Source: Candidatus Izemoplasmatales bacterium (lineage in GTDB: Bacteria; Bacillota_I; Bacilli_A; Izemoplasmatales; Hujiaoplasmataceae). Taken from it: DNA of 64,000 nt. The position numbers were made by a program, and so were the translations under genes. The DNA is taken from positions 1-64,000 of the forward strand of contig JBAZNL010000005.1 of the NCBI GenBank assembly GCA_041649275.1, given 5' to 3'. The first letter of the stretch is position 1, and the number at the start of each line of letters is the position of its first letter. The notes below the pieces were generated by a model, which searched no databases, was not told where the DNA came from, and saw only the letters and a program-made list of their open reading frames with translations. This document shows, piece after piece, positions 51,924 to 59,791 of the stretch.

Positions 51924-52481
51924 CTAATGTTCGTTCAGACGCATCGCGCGGCGGACCGCCTCGAAGGCGGTTCGCGAAAGTTCGTAGTCGACGCTCGTGC
52001 GCTTGCGTCCGCGCTGGTCGGTCCAGCAGTCCTTGTTCACGGCGAGTTTCCGAAACCCAAGCTTTTCGTAGACGTGCTGGGCGCGGACGTTCTCGATCAT
52101 CGTGTCGAGCACGATCTTCTCCAGGTCACGCTGGTCGAACAGGTACTCGATCAGGACCACGAGCGCCTGCGGCCCGATGCCCATGCCGTGGTATGAGAAG
52201 TCGCAGATCTTGACGCCGATCTCGGCGACCTTCGCCTCGATCCGGTAGTTCATCTCGCCGATCGGCACGCCGCCGAATTCGATCATGAGGCGCCTCCTGA
52301 GAGGTTGGATCAGGGCCGACTCGGCGCGAAGTTCGGCGGCGAGTTCGAGCGGATCCTTGCGGATTCCGTCGGGATAGCCGGCGTGTTCCATGACCTTGCC
52401 GTTGGCCCACCAGGAGGAAAGCAGATGGGCGTCCATTTCATTCGCGTCGCGGACGACCACGACGCCGCTTCTCAGCCGCAT
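51924..52481 (-). CDS. GNAT-family N-acetyltransferase
   Basis: A 185-residue acetyltransferase. The acetyl-CoA loop is in FSYHGMGIGPQALVVLIEYLF (a Q/R-x-x-G-x-G/A variant), followed by the LEKIVLDTMIENVRAQHVYEKLGF strand-helix typical of the RimJ-like group, so a protein or small amine is acetylated. The ATG at 52481 follows AAGGAGGAATCC. The target is unknown. Confidence 0.88.
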   Translation of the reverse strand: MRLRSGVVVVRDANEMDAHLLSSWWANGKVMEHAGYPDGIRKDPLELAAELRAESALIQPLRRRLMIEFGGVPIGEMNYRIEAKVAEIGVKICDFSYHGMGIGPQALVVLIEYLFDQRDLEKIVLDTMIENVRAQHVYEKLGFRKLAVNKDCWTDQRGRKRTSVDYELSRTAFEAVRRAMRLNEH

Positions 52482-52539
52482 AGGGGGATTCCTCCTTCCG
52501 GACGCGCGGATCGGGGGATGCGGGCGCGTCGAATGATGG

Positions 52540-52545
52540 TAGAAT
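52540..52545 (+). promoter_or_regulatory. Extended -10 box ahead of the unknown gene
   Basis: TGGTAGAAT, an extended -10 without a matching -35, 20 bases before the ATG. The very short leader leaves room for the GAGGGGG ribosome site only. Confidence 0.45.
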
Positions 52546-52565
52546 AGGACGAGGGGGCGAGATCG

Positions 52566-53294
52566 ATGAGGTCGTTTGAGGACATCAAGGATCGGATCGA
52601 AAGCGACGGGTGGAAGCCGGAAAGCATCGGCACGCTGTCCGAGCAGACCGCCCACCGCGCCATCAAGTACTGGATCAGCCCCGACCCGACGACCCACGAG
52701 GTCCGCCTCGGGGGACGGATCGCGGACGTCTTCGCGGACGGTCGCGTCTACGAGGTCCAGACGCGGTCGTTCTTCTCGATCAGAACCAAGGTCGAGGCCC
52801 TCCTCCGGGAGTACCCGGTGACGGTCGTCTATCCCGTCGTCCGCCGCCGAACGATCCATACGATCGGCGCCGACGGCGTCCTCGGGAAGGGGCGGATCTC
52901 GCCGAAGCGGCACGATCCGTCGCGGATCCTCGCGGAACTGCACGGATTCGCCGGCCTCGTCGGACATCCCGGTCTCGACTTCATGACGGTCGCCTTCGAC
53001 GCCGCCGAATATCGCGTCGCATCGAATCGGGACGCGCGGTCTCCGCGCGGCCGGGTCGACCTCTATCCGCGGGGGATCCCGGAGGTCGGTCGATACGCGG
53101 GTCCCGCGGACTTCGCGGCGCTGTTGCCGCCCCTTCCGGATCCGTTCACGGTCAAGGACCTCGGGAAGGCGCTTCGGATGAGCGTGACCGACGCCGGCAG
53201 GACCGCCCTCTTCCTTCGGGAGGCGGGGATCGCCGAACTGGTCGGCAGGCAGGGCAGGGCATTTTTATACCGTATCGTCGCCGTCACTTTGTGA
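52566..53294 (+). CDS. Unknown protein with nuclease-like core and winged-helix tail
   Basis: A 242-residue soluble protein. The N-terminal part has LGGRIADVFADGRVYEVQTRSF: an Asp and a Glu-x-Gln separated by a short strand, as in some PD-(D/E)XK-type nuclease folds, followed by strand VTVVYPVVRRRTI. Residues about 195-240 (FTVKDLGKALRMSVTDAGR...GRQGRAFLYRIV) look like a winged helix. Similar hypothetical proteins occur widely in Gram-positive bacteria as far as I recall; the function is unknown. It ends inside a terminator palindrome shared with the convergent gene. Confidence 0.6.
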   Translation: MRSFEDIKDRIESDGWKPESIGTLSEQTAHRAIKYWISPDPTTHEVRLGGRIADVFADGRVYEVQTRSFFSIRTKVEALLREYPVTVVYPVVRRRTIHTIGADGVLGKGRISPKRHDPSRILAELHGFAGLVGHPGLDFMTVAFDAAEYRVASNRDARSPRGRVDLYPRGIPEVGRYAGPADFAALLPPLPDPFTVKDLGKALRMSVTDAGRTALFLREAGIAELVGRQGRAFLYRIVAVTL

Positions 53295-53307
53295 CGGTGA
53301 CTTTTTT
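53281..53307 (+). terminator. Terminator palindrome carrying both stop codons
   Basis: CCGTCAC-TTT-GTGACGG followed by TGAC and six T. The rightward stop (TGA, 53292-53294) and the leftward stop (TCA, 53284-53286) both lie in the stem, so the two genes overlap by 11 bases within the hairpin. Confidence 0.8.
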
Positions 53308-54315
53308 CAATCCGCGGGGGGCGTCGGGATTCTGCCGCCGCGCGGCCGACAGCCGGCAGGCGAACAGTTGCACCGCCGCCGCGAGCGCGAAGGGCGCGAC
53401 CGTCTCCGGAGCCCTTGGAAGCAGGACGCGGTCGTCGAGGCAAAATCCGGGATCGTCGGTGAAGACCAGGACGCGGGCGCCGAGCGCACGCAGATCGCGA
53501 AGCATCGCGTCAGCGTCCGGCATCGTGACGCCGGAAGGCGCGAGCAGGATGAAGACGGCGTCCTTTTCGGCGAGCGCGAAGGGACCGTGGCGGAAGTCGG
53601 GAAGCGAGTAGGAATGGGCGAGCACATAGCACGACTCCTGGAGCTTGAGGGCGAGTTCGTGGGCGATCGCGAGATGGTAGCCGCGCGCCAGGACGAAACA
53701 GGACCGCATGTCCGCGAGGCCTTGCGCGAAGGCGTCGATCGGGGCGGTCTGCGCGAGCGTCCGGGCAAAGAGGGCGGGGGCCGTCGCGAGCTCCTCCTCG
53801 AGGACGTGATCGTCCGCGAGGATCGCGGTCAGGATTCCGAGCGCAAGCAGTTCGGCGGTGAAGGTCTTGGTCGCGGCGACGCTTTCCTCGACGCCGACGG
53901 CGAGGTCGACCGCATATCCCGCGGCGCGGGCGACGGGCGATCCAGGAACGTTCGTGAGCGCGATCGTGACGGCGCCCTGGCGGGTCGCGGCGGACAGGAC
54001 GGCGGCGACATCCTCCGCCTGACCGGACTGGCTCGCGCCGACGACGAGTTTGTCGGCGAAGTCGGGTTCGCGGCCGTAGAGGGTCGTCGCCGACGGGGCG
54101 GCGAAGGCGACGGGAAGTCCGGCGCGGGTCTCGATCAGGTACTTGAAGTAGACGCCGGCGTTGTCGGAGGATCCGCGTCCGGCGAAGACGACGGCGCGGA
54201 CGCCGCGGCGGCGAACCTCGGCGGCGGCGGGGGCGAGGGCGGCGCGGTACGCCGCGAAGGCGCGTCTCAGCCTGTCCGGGGTTTCCTCGATTTCCAGTTC
54301 CATGCGGGTTTTCAT
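53284..54315 (-). CDS. SIS-domain sugar-phosphate isomerase/deaminase-like protein
   Basis: A 343-residue protein of two SIS domains, like the isomerase half of GlmS and the AgaS/FrlB group. First domain: VVFAGRGSSDNAGVYFKYLIE and VGASQSGQAEDV, with EESVAATKTFTAELLAL; second domain: FVLARGYHLAIAHELALKLQESC and the HGPFALAEKD loop. It probably acts on an amino-sugar or fructosamine phosphate. The ATG at 54315 follows GAGGTGGACTCCG. It stands alone. Confidence 0.88.
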   Translation of the reverse strand: MKTRMELEIEETPDRLRRAFAAYRAALAPAAAEVRRRGVRAVVFAGRGSSDNAGVYFKYLIETRAGLPVAFAAPSATTLYGREPDFADKLVVGASQSGQAEDVAAVLSAATRQGAVTIALTNVPGSPVARAAGYAVDLAVGVEESVAATKTFTAELLALGILTAILADDHVLEEELATAPALFARTLAQTAPIDAFAQGLADMRSCFVLARGYHLAIAHELALKLQESCYVLAHSYSLPDFRHGPFALAEKDAVFILLAPSGVTMPDADAMLRDLRALGARVLVFTDDPGFCLDDRVLLPRAPETVAPFALAAAVQLFACRLSAARRQNPDAPRGLKKVTVTK

Positions 54316-54441
54316 CGGAGTCCACCTCGGGCGCATCTGCATATCTTTATTGTATCTTCAAGGGCGCCGGAAATCAACAACACCGGCGCGACGAACCGCC
54401 GTCGACCGTCGATTTTCGCATCCTCGGACGGCGAAACGTGG

Positions 54442-54447
54442 TACAAT
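54442..54447 (+). promoter_or_regulatory. Extended -10 box of the ywaF-like gene
   Basis: TGGTACAAT 48 bases before the ATG; no good -35. Confidence 0.5.
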
Positions 54448-54494
54448 GGTGTCAAAATGCGGATCGCCGCGGCGATCCTTTCCGGGAGGCTTCC

Positions 54495-55250
54495 ATGTTC
54501 TCGACCCTGCATCTTCTCATCCTCGCCATCTGTGCCGTCATGATCGTCGCCGTCGTCGTCTATTCCGTGAAGAAGCGCGTACCCGTCCGGTCGATGCTCA
54601 CGTTCATGGTCGGCGTCACGATCTACGGCGAACTGATGAAGGTGTTCTCCCGGATCGACGTCGCCGGCGGCGCAGCGCTTCTCTCCGTCGAATTCTTGCC
54701 TCTCCATCTCTGCTCGATCCAGATCTTCGCGATCTGGTATCTGCGCTTCTTCAACAAATCCGCCGAACGCGAGAAGACGCTTCTCGCCTTCATGTACCCG
54801 ACGATGCTCGTGGGCGGCCTCGCCGCCCTCCTGATCGCGACCGTCAATCCGATCTCCTTCGCCAATCCCGAGATCTTCGAGTACTTCGTCTATCACGCGA
54901 TGGTCGTCGCCTTCGGCCTCTACATCGCGCTTTCGAAGCAGGTCGATTTCACCTGGCGCCGGCTTGGCAAGACGATGGTCCTGCTTCTGATCCTGTTCTT
55001 CTTCTCGATCTACACGAACTCGATGTTCTCCACCGGCGGCGTCGCCACGAACTTTTTCTATTCCGCCCAGCCGCCGATGCCGGGCCTGCCCTATCTGAAC
55101 TTCTCCTTTTTCGGACGGACCCTCGCAGACGAGAAGCTCGGCTGGATCTGGTATCTCGCGAAGATGTGCTTCCTCGGACTCGTCGCGATGCTCGCCTGCT
55201 ACGCGCCGTTTCTGATTCGTCGAGGAACGACGAGACGGACGAACGCCTGA
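54495..55250 (+). CDS. YwaF-family integral membrane protein
   Basis: A 251-residue protein with about seven membrane helices, the VEFLPLHLCSIQIF motif typical of the YwaF (TIGR02206) family and a helix-turn at SIYTNSMFSTGG. The function of the family is not known. The ATG at 54495 follows GGGAGGC; upstream in-frame codons lack a ribosome site. Single gene ending at a strong bidirectional terminator. Confidence 0.85.
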   Translation: MFSTLHLLILAICAVMIVAVVVYSVKKRVPVRSMLTFMVGVTIYGELMKVFSRIDVAGGAALLSVEFLPLHLCSIQIFAIWYLRFFNKSAEREKTLLAFMYPTMLVGGLAALLIATVNPISFANPEIFEYFVYHAMVVAFGLYIALSKQVDFTWRRLGKTMVLLLILFFFSIYTNSMFSTGGVATNFFYSAQPPMPGLPYLNFSFFGRTLADEKLGWIWYLAKMCFLGLVAMLACYAPFLIRRGTTRRTNA

Positions 55251-55267
55251 ACCTCCTTGAAGATGAT

Positions 55268-55299
55268 AAAAAAACGTCGGACGCATCCGACGTTTTTTT
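55268..55299. terminator. Bidirectional terminator between ywaF-like and transporter genes
   Basis: AAAAAAACGTCGGA-CGCA-TCCGACGTTTTTTT, a perfect 14-bp palindrome with A7 and T7 tracts, two bases from the stop codon of the leftward gene. Confidence 0.95.
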
Positions 55300-55301
55300 C
55301 G

Positions 55302-56606
55302 TCATTGGGAGTCGCTTGCGAGCGGCGGTTCGACCTTGTCCCGCCGGAGCATGAACCAAAGCGGCACGAGGGTGAGGACGCAGACGATCGCGGCGGCGAG
55401 GAAGATCGCCGGTGTCGGGAGGTCCTTGACGACGCCGAACTCGACGAAGGTCTCGCCGTTCCCGCGGATCACGCTCGAACCGATGAACGGCCCGACGATC
55501 ATCGGGATCAGAACGAAGAAGATCATGCGAATTCCCTGAAACCGCCCGGCCTTCCCGAGCGGGGTGCGGTCGCGCATCTTCGCGTTCAGGACGCCGGTGA
55601 AGACGAGGTTTCCCGACATCATCACGAACCCGGCGATCCCGACGAAGAGCGGGTCGCGGGCGATCCAGAGCAGGACGAGACCGACCGCCATGACCGAAAG
55701 CGAAGGAAGGAAGTAGCGGTTGATCGTCGCGGCCGACACCTTCCGCGTGACGAGGATGCCCGCGATCGAGGCCGCCAGAATCACCGCGCCGAGGAGGATC
55801 GCATAGGCCTCGACGTCGAGATATTCGACGATGTAGATGATGAAGTAGGGCATGTAGACCTGGCCGGCGGTCGTGAAGACCGCGAGCGTCAGAAGGATCA
55901 GGTAGAGGGTCGGATTGGCCTTCACCGTCGACGGCAGGAAGCCGTGCGCGACGGTGCGCCAGTAGTGGCCTTCCGACGGTTTCGCCCGGTCTTCCCTGAT
56001 CAGGAAGAAGCCGGCCACGCCGCCGGCGGAGACGAGACCGCCGAGGACGAGGAAGAACGTCGACCAGTCGCCGGACGCGGCGAAGCCGTCGAATCCGCCG
56101 AAGATCAGGAGGAGGGCCGTGAGCGGCAGGATCGCGAGGATCCCGTCGACCTTCCCGCGGACGTCGGGGGTCGTGACGTCGGTGACCCAGGCGTTGAAGG
56201 CGCCGTCGTTCGCGGTCGACCCGAAGAAGGTCATCACGCAGTCCATCGCGATCACGACCGCAGCCGCGATCAGGGTCGCGTCGCCGTTCGGGAAGAGTTC
56301 CGCGGCGGCGTCGGTCGAGATGAAGGCGAAGGCCATCGTCGACAGACCCCAGAGGACGTAGCCGAAGGAGATGAAGGCCTTGCGACGGCCGACGCGGTCG
56401 GAGAGCGCGCCCATCACGATCGTCGTGAGGGTCGCGGTCGCGGCGCTCGCCGCCACCATCCAGGCGATGTGGCGCGCGTCGCCGGAGATCGTGTCGTACA
56501 GGAACTTGTTGAAATACATGTTCTCGATGACCCATGCGATCTGACCGAACAGGCCGAACAGCAGAAGGGTCGACCAGATGCGGACGCCGAGCTTGTTCTT
56601 CTTCAT
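55302..56606 (-). CDS. MFS/GPH-type sugar transporter
   Basis: A 434-residue membrane protein with about 12 helices. The loop after helix 2 reads GALSDRVGRRKAFI, and the central cytoplasmic loop KPSEGHYWRTV lies between two six-helix halves. It starts inside the end of the GH127 gene (ATGA), so it probably imports the arabinose-containing product of that enzyme or its oligomers. The substrate is inferred only from context. Confidence 0.85.
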   Translation of the reverse strand: MKKNKLGVRIWSTLLLFGLFGQIAWVIENMYFNKFLYDTISGDARHIAWMVAASAATATLTTIVMGALSDRVGRRKAFISFGYVLWGLSTMAFAFISTDAAAELFPNGDATLIAAAVVIAMDCVMTFFGSTANDGAFNAWVTDVTTPDVRGKVDGILAILPLTALLLIFGGFDGFAASGDWSTFFLVLGGLVSAGGVAGFFLIREDRAKPSEGHYWRTVAHGFLPSTVKANPTLYLILLTLAVFTTAGQVYMPYFIIYIVEYLDVEAYAILLGAVILAASIAGILVTRKVSAATINRYFLPSLSVMAVGLVLLWIARDPLFVGIAGFVMMSGNLVFTGVLNAKMRDRTPLGKAGRFQGIRMIFFVLIPMIVGPFIGSSVIRGNGETFVEFGVVKDLPTPAIFLAAAIVCVLTLVPLWFMLRRDKVEPPLASDSQ

Positions 56607-58480
56607 CGTGATTCCTCCAGGGTTGCGAAATGGGTGTAGCGCAGGGGCGAAAGACCGTAGGGATGGAGCGACAGGGGTTCGCGGGTACCGTCAGGGGCGA
56701 CGCCGGCGACCGTCAGGACGGCGTCGGAGTCGTGGAACCCCGTGCCCGCGGTCGCCTCGAACGAGACCACGACGGCCTCGCCGCCTCGGGTTGAAAGCGA
56801 GTGGCGGATGCGCGAAGCGGGCACGAAGGCGCGATCGTGGAAGGGCGGCGTCCCGCCGAGTCGGACCTCGCGGGCCTCGAGGCGTTCGCAGAAGAGGAGC
56901 GGTCCGCGGAAGACGCTTCGGGTCCCGTCGGGATTCGTGAGGGTCCGGACGGCGAAGTCGAAGCGGACGGAAAACGCGTCGCCGGTCTTCATGCCGTCCG
57001 AGAGCGCGAGGACTTCTCCTTCGAAGGGGGTCCCGTCGACGGTCGCGGCGGCGCCGAACGGGCGTCTGAGACGAAGTGAAAGAGGCATCCCCGAAACCGT
57101 TTCGACGCGGATCCGGACAACGTCCTCGAACGGGTAGCCGGACTCGACGACAACCGTCGCCGAACCGGTCGGCGCGACGAGTCGGTAGGTGCCTGCCAGA
57201 ATCAGGAACAGCGTCGCCCCGGCCTCGTCGAGCAGCATCGCGGTCGCCGCCGCCTTGGGGAACCCCTGATGCATGTTGGCGGCGCAGCAGCCGTAGTTCG
57301 GGGCGACGCCGAAGATCGTCGAGCGCGGCCCGGAATCGTAGAAGCGGCGCCGTTTCACGGTCGCCTCGGGCTGATCCGTCTGCTGCAGGTACTGGTGTGC
57401 GCAGAGGTCTTCCGTGAGGGTCGCCGGAAGCGTGTTCCAGAGAAGCCGCTCGAGCCGGTCGGCGACCGTGACGTCGCTCGTGAGCGCAAGCGTTTCGCCG
57501 AGCGAATGCATCAGTTCGACGACCGCGCACAGCTCGATCCCGCGGTCGGGACCGGGACCGTCGAGATGCTCGTCGGAGGAAAACGCGCCGGCGGCGGTCC
57601 CATGCCTCGTGGCGATCGCGTCGAGCGCCGAAAGGGCCGGTTCGGCGGACGGCTCGCCGGCAAGGAAGGACTCGTAGACGGGATACTTCACGGCCATCGC
57701 GAGGTTGACGCCATGGGTCGTCAGATAGAGCACGTTTCCCTTCTTCGCGTTGTCGCGCCGGATCGCCGCCGCGCTCCGCCGGTCGGGACGGGGATGACGC
57801 TTGGCGATGCCGTCGAGCAGGGCGAGGATCGGCCTGACGGCCAGGAAGAGGGTGCGGTTCAAATACCTGCCGGTCGGTTCCGGATAGGGAAACGACCGGA
57901 AGAACGCCGCCCACGGGTAGGTGAGCCGGGACAGCGTCCGGAGCAGTTCGAGATGACGGGGATCCCCGGTCGCCTTCGCGACGAAGAGGATCGCCGGAAA
58001 CGCTTCGAGACCGCGCGCGTACCCCCAGAACGCCGGGGGACGGGATTCGATATGGTCGACCATGTGGTCGCAGAAACGGACGAGGAACCTCCGCGCCCGT
58101 GCCGAATCCGTCGCCTCGGCGTATTGGACGACCGCCTTGAGGGCGACGAAGCGCGGCCACCAGTCGTCGTTCACCGCAGGCCCGAAGAAGCCGTCCGGAC
58201 GCTGCGAGCCGAGGATCGCGCCGATCCATTCCTCCATCTTCGCCGACAGCGACGGATCGCGGGTCAGAAACGCCAGAGGCACGAGTCCGTCGAGGTAGTA
58301 GGGTCCGCGTTCCCAGCTCTCGCCCGATCCGCCAAGCCAGGCGGAGTCGGGTCCGACGTCGGGGAACACGTCGGACAGATGTCCCGTCAGACCCGCCGCC
58401 TGCTTCAAAAGCAGGTCGCCGATCATTCCGGCGGGATCGATGGCGGTCAGGGGGAGACGCCTGTAGCGGGAATCAAACAT
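56603..58480 (-). CDS. GH127 family glycoside hydrolase (beta-L-arabinofuranosidase type)
   Basis: A 625-residue protein with an (alpha/alpha)6 barrel and beta-sandwich tail. Family marks: ESWERGPYYLDGLVPLAFL, the CAVVELMHSL helix with its conserved Glu and Cys, and NYGCCAANMHQGFPK with the two zinc-binding cysteines. There is no signal peptide, so it works inside the cell on imported oligosaccharides. The ATG at 58480 overlaps the preceding gene by 8 bases and follows AAAGGAGTCG. Closest characterised members cleave beta-L-arabinofuranosides; the real substrate could differ. Confidence 0.88.
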   Translation of the reverse strand: MFDSRYRRLPLTAIDPAGMIGDLLLKQAAGLTGHLSDVFPDVGPDSAWLGGSGESWERGPYYLDGLVPLAFLTRDPSLSAKMEEWIGAILGSQRPDGFFGPAVNDDWWPRFVALKAVVQYAEATDSARARRFLVRFCDHMVDHIESRPPAFWGYARGLEAFPAILFVAKATGDPRHLELLRTLSRLTYPWAAFFRSFPYPEPTGRYLNRTLFLAVRPILALLDGIAKRHPRPDRRSAAAIRRDNAKKGNVLYLTTHGVNLAMAVKYPVYESFLAGEPSAEPALSALDAIATRHGTAAGAFSSDEHLDGPGPDRGIELCAVVELMHSLGETLALTSDVTVADRLERLLWNTLPATLTEDLCAHQYLQQTDQPEATVKRRRFYDSGPRSTIFGVAPNYGCCAANMHQGFPKAAATAMLLDEAGATLFLILAGTYRLVAPTGSATVVVESGYPFEDVVRIRVETVSGMPLSLRLRRPFGAAATVDGTPFEGEVLALSDGMKTGDAFSVRFDFAVRTLTNPDGTRSVFRGPLLFCERLEAREVRLGGTPPFHDRAFVPASRIRHSLSTRGGEAVVVSFEATAGTGFHDSDAVLTVAGVAPDGTREPLSLHPYGLSPLRYTHFATLEESR

Positions 58481-59168
58481 GGAGCGTCGACTCCTTTCTC
58501 GCATGGACGGCGCCGAGCGCGAGCAGCGCAAGCGACGCAGCGTAGAACAGCCACGCGAAGTTGAACGAGGATTCCCCGAGGATCGCAAGGATCGATCCCG
58601 GTTCGAGGACGAAGTATCCTTCCGAAGTTCCGACCGAGAGCAGGATGAAGAAGTCGCAGAGGATCAGGAAGACGATCCCGGTGAAGGCGAACGGATCGCG
58701 GCGGCGCGCCCGGAACGCGACGACCGCGTTGAAAAGCAGGAAGGAGGCGTAGAACGGCGTCAACAGGGAGAGCGCGTCGACCGGCATCGACAGCGCCAGC
58801 GGCACGGCCGTCAGCGCGATCCCGAGGGCGATGCGCGCCGGCAACGTCGTTCTGGTCGACAGCGACGCCAGCCGGTCGAGACGGGCCGCGTGACAGGACT
58901 GGGAAACGAGGAAGCAGGCCAGCGCGGGTATCCTGAACGGGCCGACGGCGACCAGGAGGAAGTCCGCGACCGCCGTCAGGAAGAGACCGAAGACCGCGAG
59001 CAGACGGTCGACGTCGACGCCCCTTCGGAGAAGCGGATAGGAAAGCGCCGAGAGCACGGACAGGTATTGGAACAGGCGCGTCCAGACGCCTTCGGTGAAC
59101 CATAAAAAAGCGACGGCCAATGCCGTCTGGATCGCGATGAAGGTCAGAGGAGCGGACAGCCTCTTCAT
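58473..59168 (-). CDS. YhhN/lysoplasmalogenase-like membrane protein
   Basis: A 231-residue protein with about eight membrane helices. The middle LFLTAVADFLLV and the LIFLILCDFFILLSVG helix each contain an acidic residue within the membrane, a feature of the YhhN/TMEM86 lysoplasmalogenase family. The ATG at 59168 follows GGAGGTG; a GTG at 59180 overlaps that ribosome site and is unlikely. Downstream coupling to the GH127 gene is by overlap, which does not have an obvious functional reason. Confidence 0.65.
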   Translation of the reverse strand: MKRLSAPLTFIAIQTALAVAFLWFTEGVWTRLFQYLSVLSALSYPLLRRGVDVDRLLAVFGLFLTAVADFLLVAVGPFRIPALACFLVSQSCHAARLDRLASLSTRTTLPARIALGIALTAVPLALSMPVDALSLLTPFYASFLLFNAVVAFRARRRDPFAFTGIVFLILCDFFILLSVGTSEGYFVLEPGSILAILGESSFNFAWLFYAASLALLALGAVHARKESTLHV

Positions 59169-59197
59169 GCCCTGGAACACCTCCGGGGGGGTGCGGG

Positions 59198-59734
59198 TCA
59201 GTCGTTGTCGCCGGCGGCTCCGGAGCGGGCGTCGGGATCGATGAGCGCCATGAAGGCGCGGTTGCGTGAAAGGGCGGCGAAGACCGGAACGCCGGCGAAG
59301 GTGACGACGACGAGTTCGCCAAAGGCGACGGTGATCGCGGTGTAGAGGAACGGCAGGCCGAGTGCGAGATGGAGCTCAATCCCGACGAGCAGACCGTTCG
59401 CGAAGACGGGAAAGAGCGAGGCGACTCCGAGCGCGATCCAGTCCCGTCCGAAGAAGCGGCGGTGGCGACCGACGAGGGCGATGCCGGTGACGGCGAGGAT
59501 CGTGCCAACCGTGCCGAAGGTGACGTCGAAAAGCATCGTCGGGCTCGCCAGATTGGCGATGGCGCAGCCGATCACGAGCGGAATCGCATAGTCCTTCCGG
59601 AAGAAGACGAGCAGCACGAGCAGTTCGGCGATGCGGAACTGGATGTCGCCGTAGGAGATGAAGCTGAAGGCGAGCGTGAGGCCGACGTAGGCGGCCGCGA
59701 CGAGACCGAGTTTGGTGATCTTGGCGATGGACAT
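59198..59734 (-). CDS. queT: QueT-family ECF transporter S component
   Basis: A 178-residue membrane protein with about five to six helices. The sequence (YGDIQFRIAELLVLLVFFRKDY near residue 28 and IGCAIANLASP) is that of QueT, the substrate-binding subunit that imports a queuosine precursor with a shared ECF module encoded elsewhere. A preQ1-I-type riboswitch overlaps its ribosome site, which supports the assignment. Confidence 0.93.
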   Translation of the reverse strand: MSIAKITKLGLVAAAYVGLTLAFSFISYGDIQFRIAELLVLLVFFRKDYAIPLVIGCAIANLASPTMLFDVTFGTVGTILAVTGIALVGRHRRFFGRDWIALGVASLFPVFANGLLVGIELHLALGLPFLYTAITVAFGELVVVTFAGVPVFAALSRNRAFMALIDPDARSGAAGDND

Positions 59735-59740
59735 GGCGGT

Positions 59741-59784
59741 TCTCCTTGTTTTTTTGAAGGGATGGTTAGGGCAAGGAACATCCC
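59741..59784 (-). promoter_or_regulatory. preQ1-I riboswitch controlling queT
   Basis: On the minus strand GGGATG and CATCCC (59784-59779 and 59764-59759) enclose a loop beginning TTCCTTG and rich in C, followed by TTCAAAAAAA and then CAAGGAG. The loop CCTTG pairs with CAAGG of the ribosome site, the H-type pseudoknot of preQ1-I switches; the G-TTC just inside the stem and the A-tract are the class marks. Ligand binding would hide the AAGGAG and shut off translation. Confidence 0.82.
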
Positions 59785-59791
59785 GGGGGGA

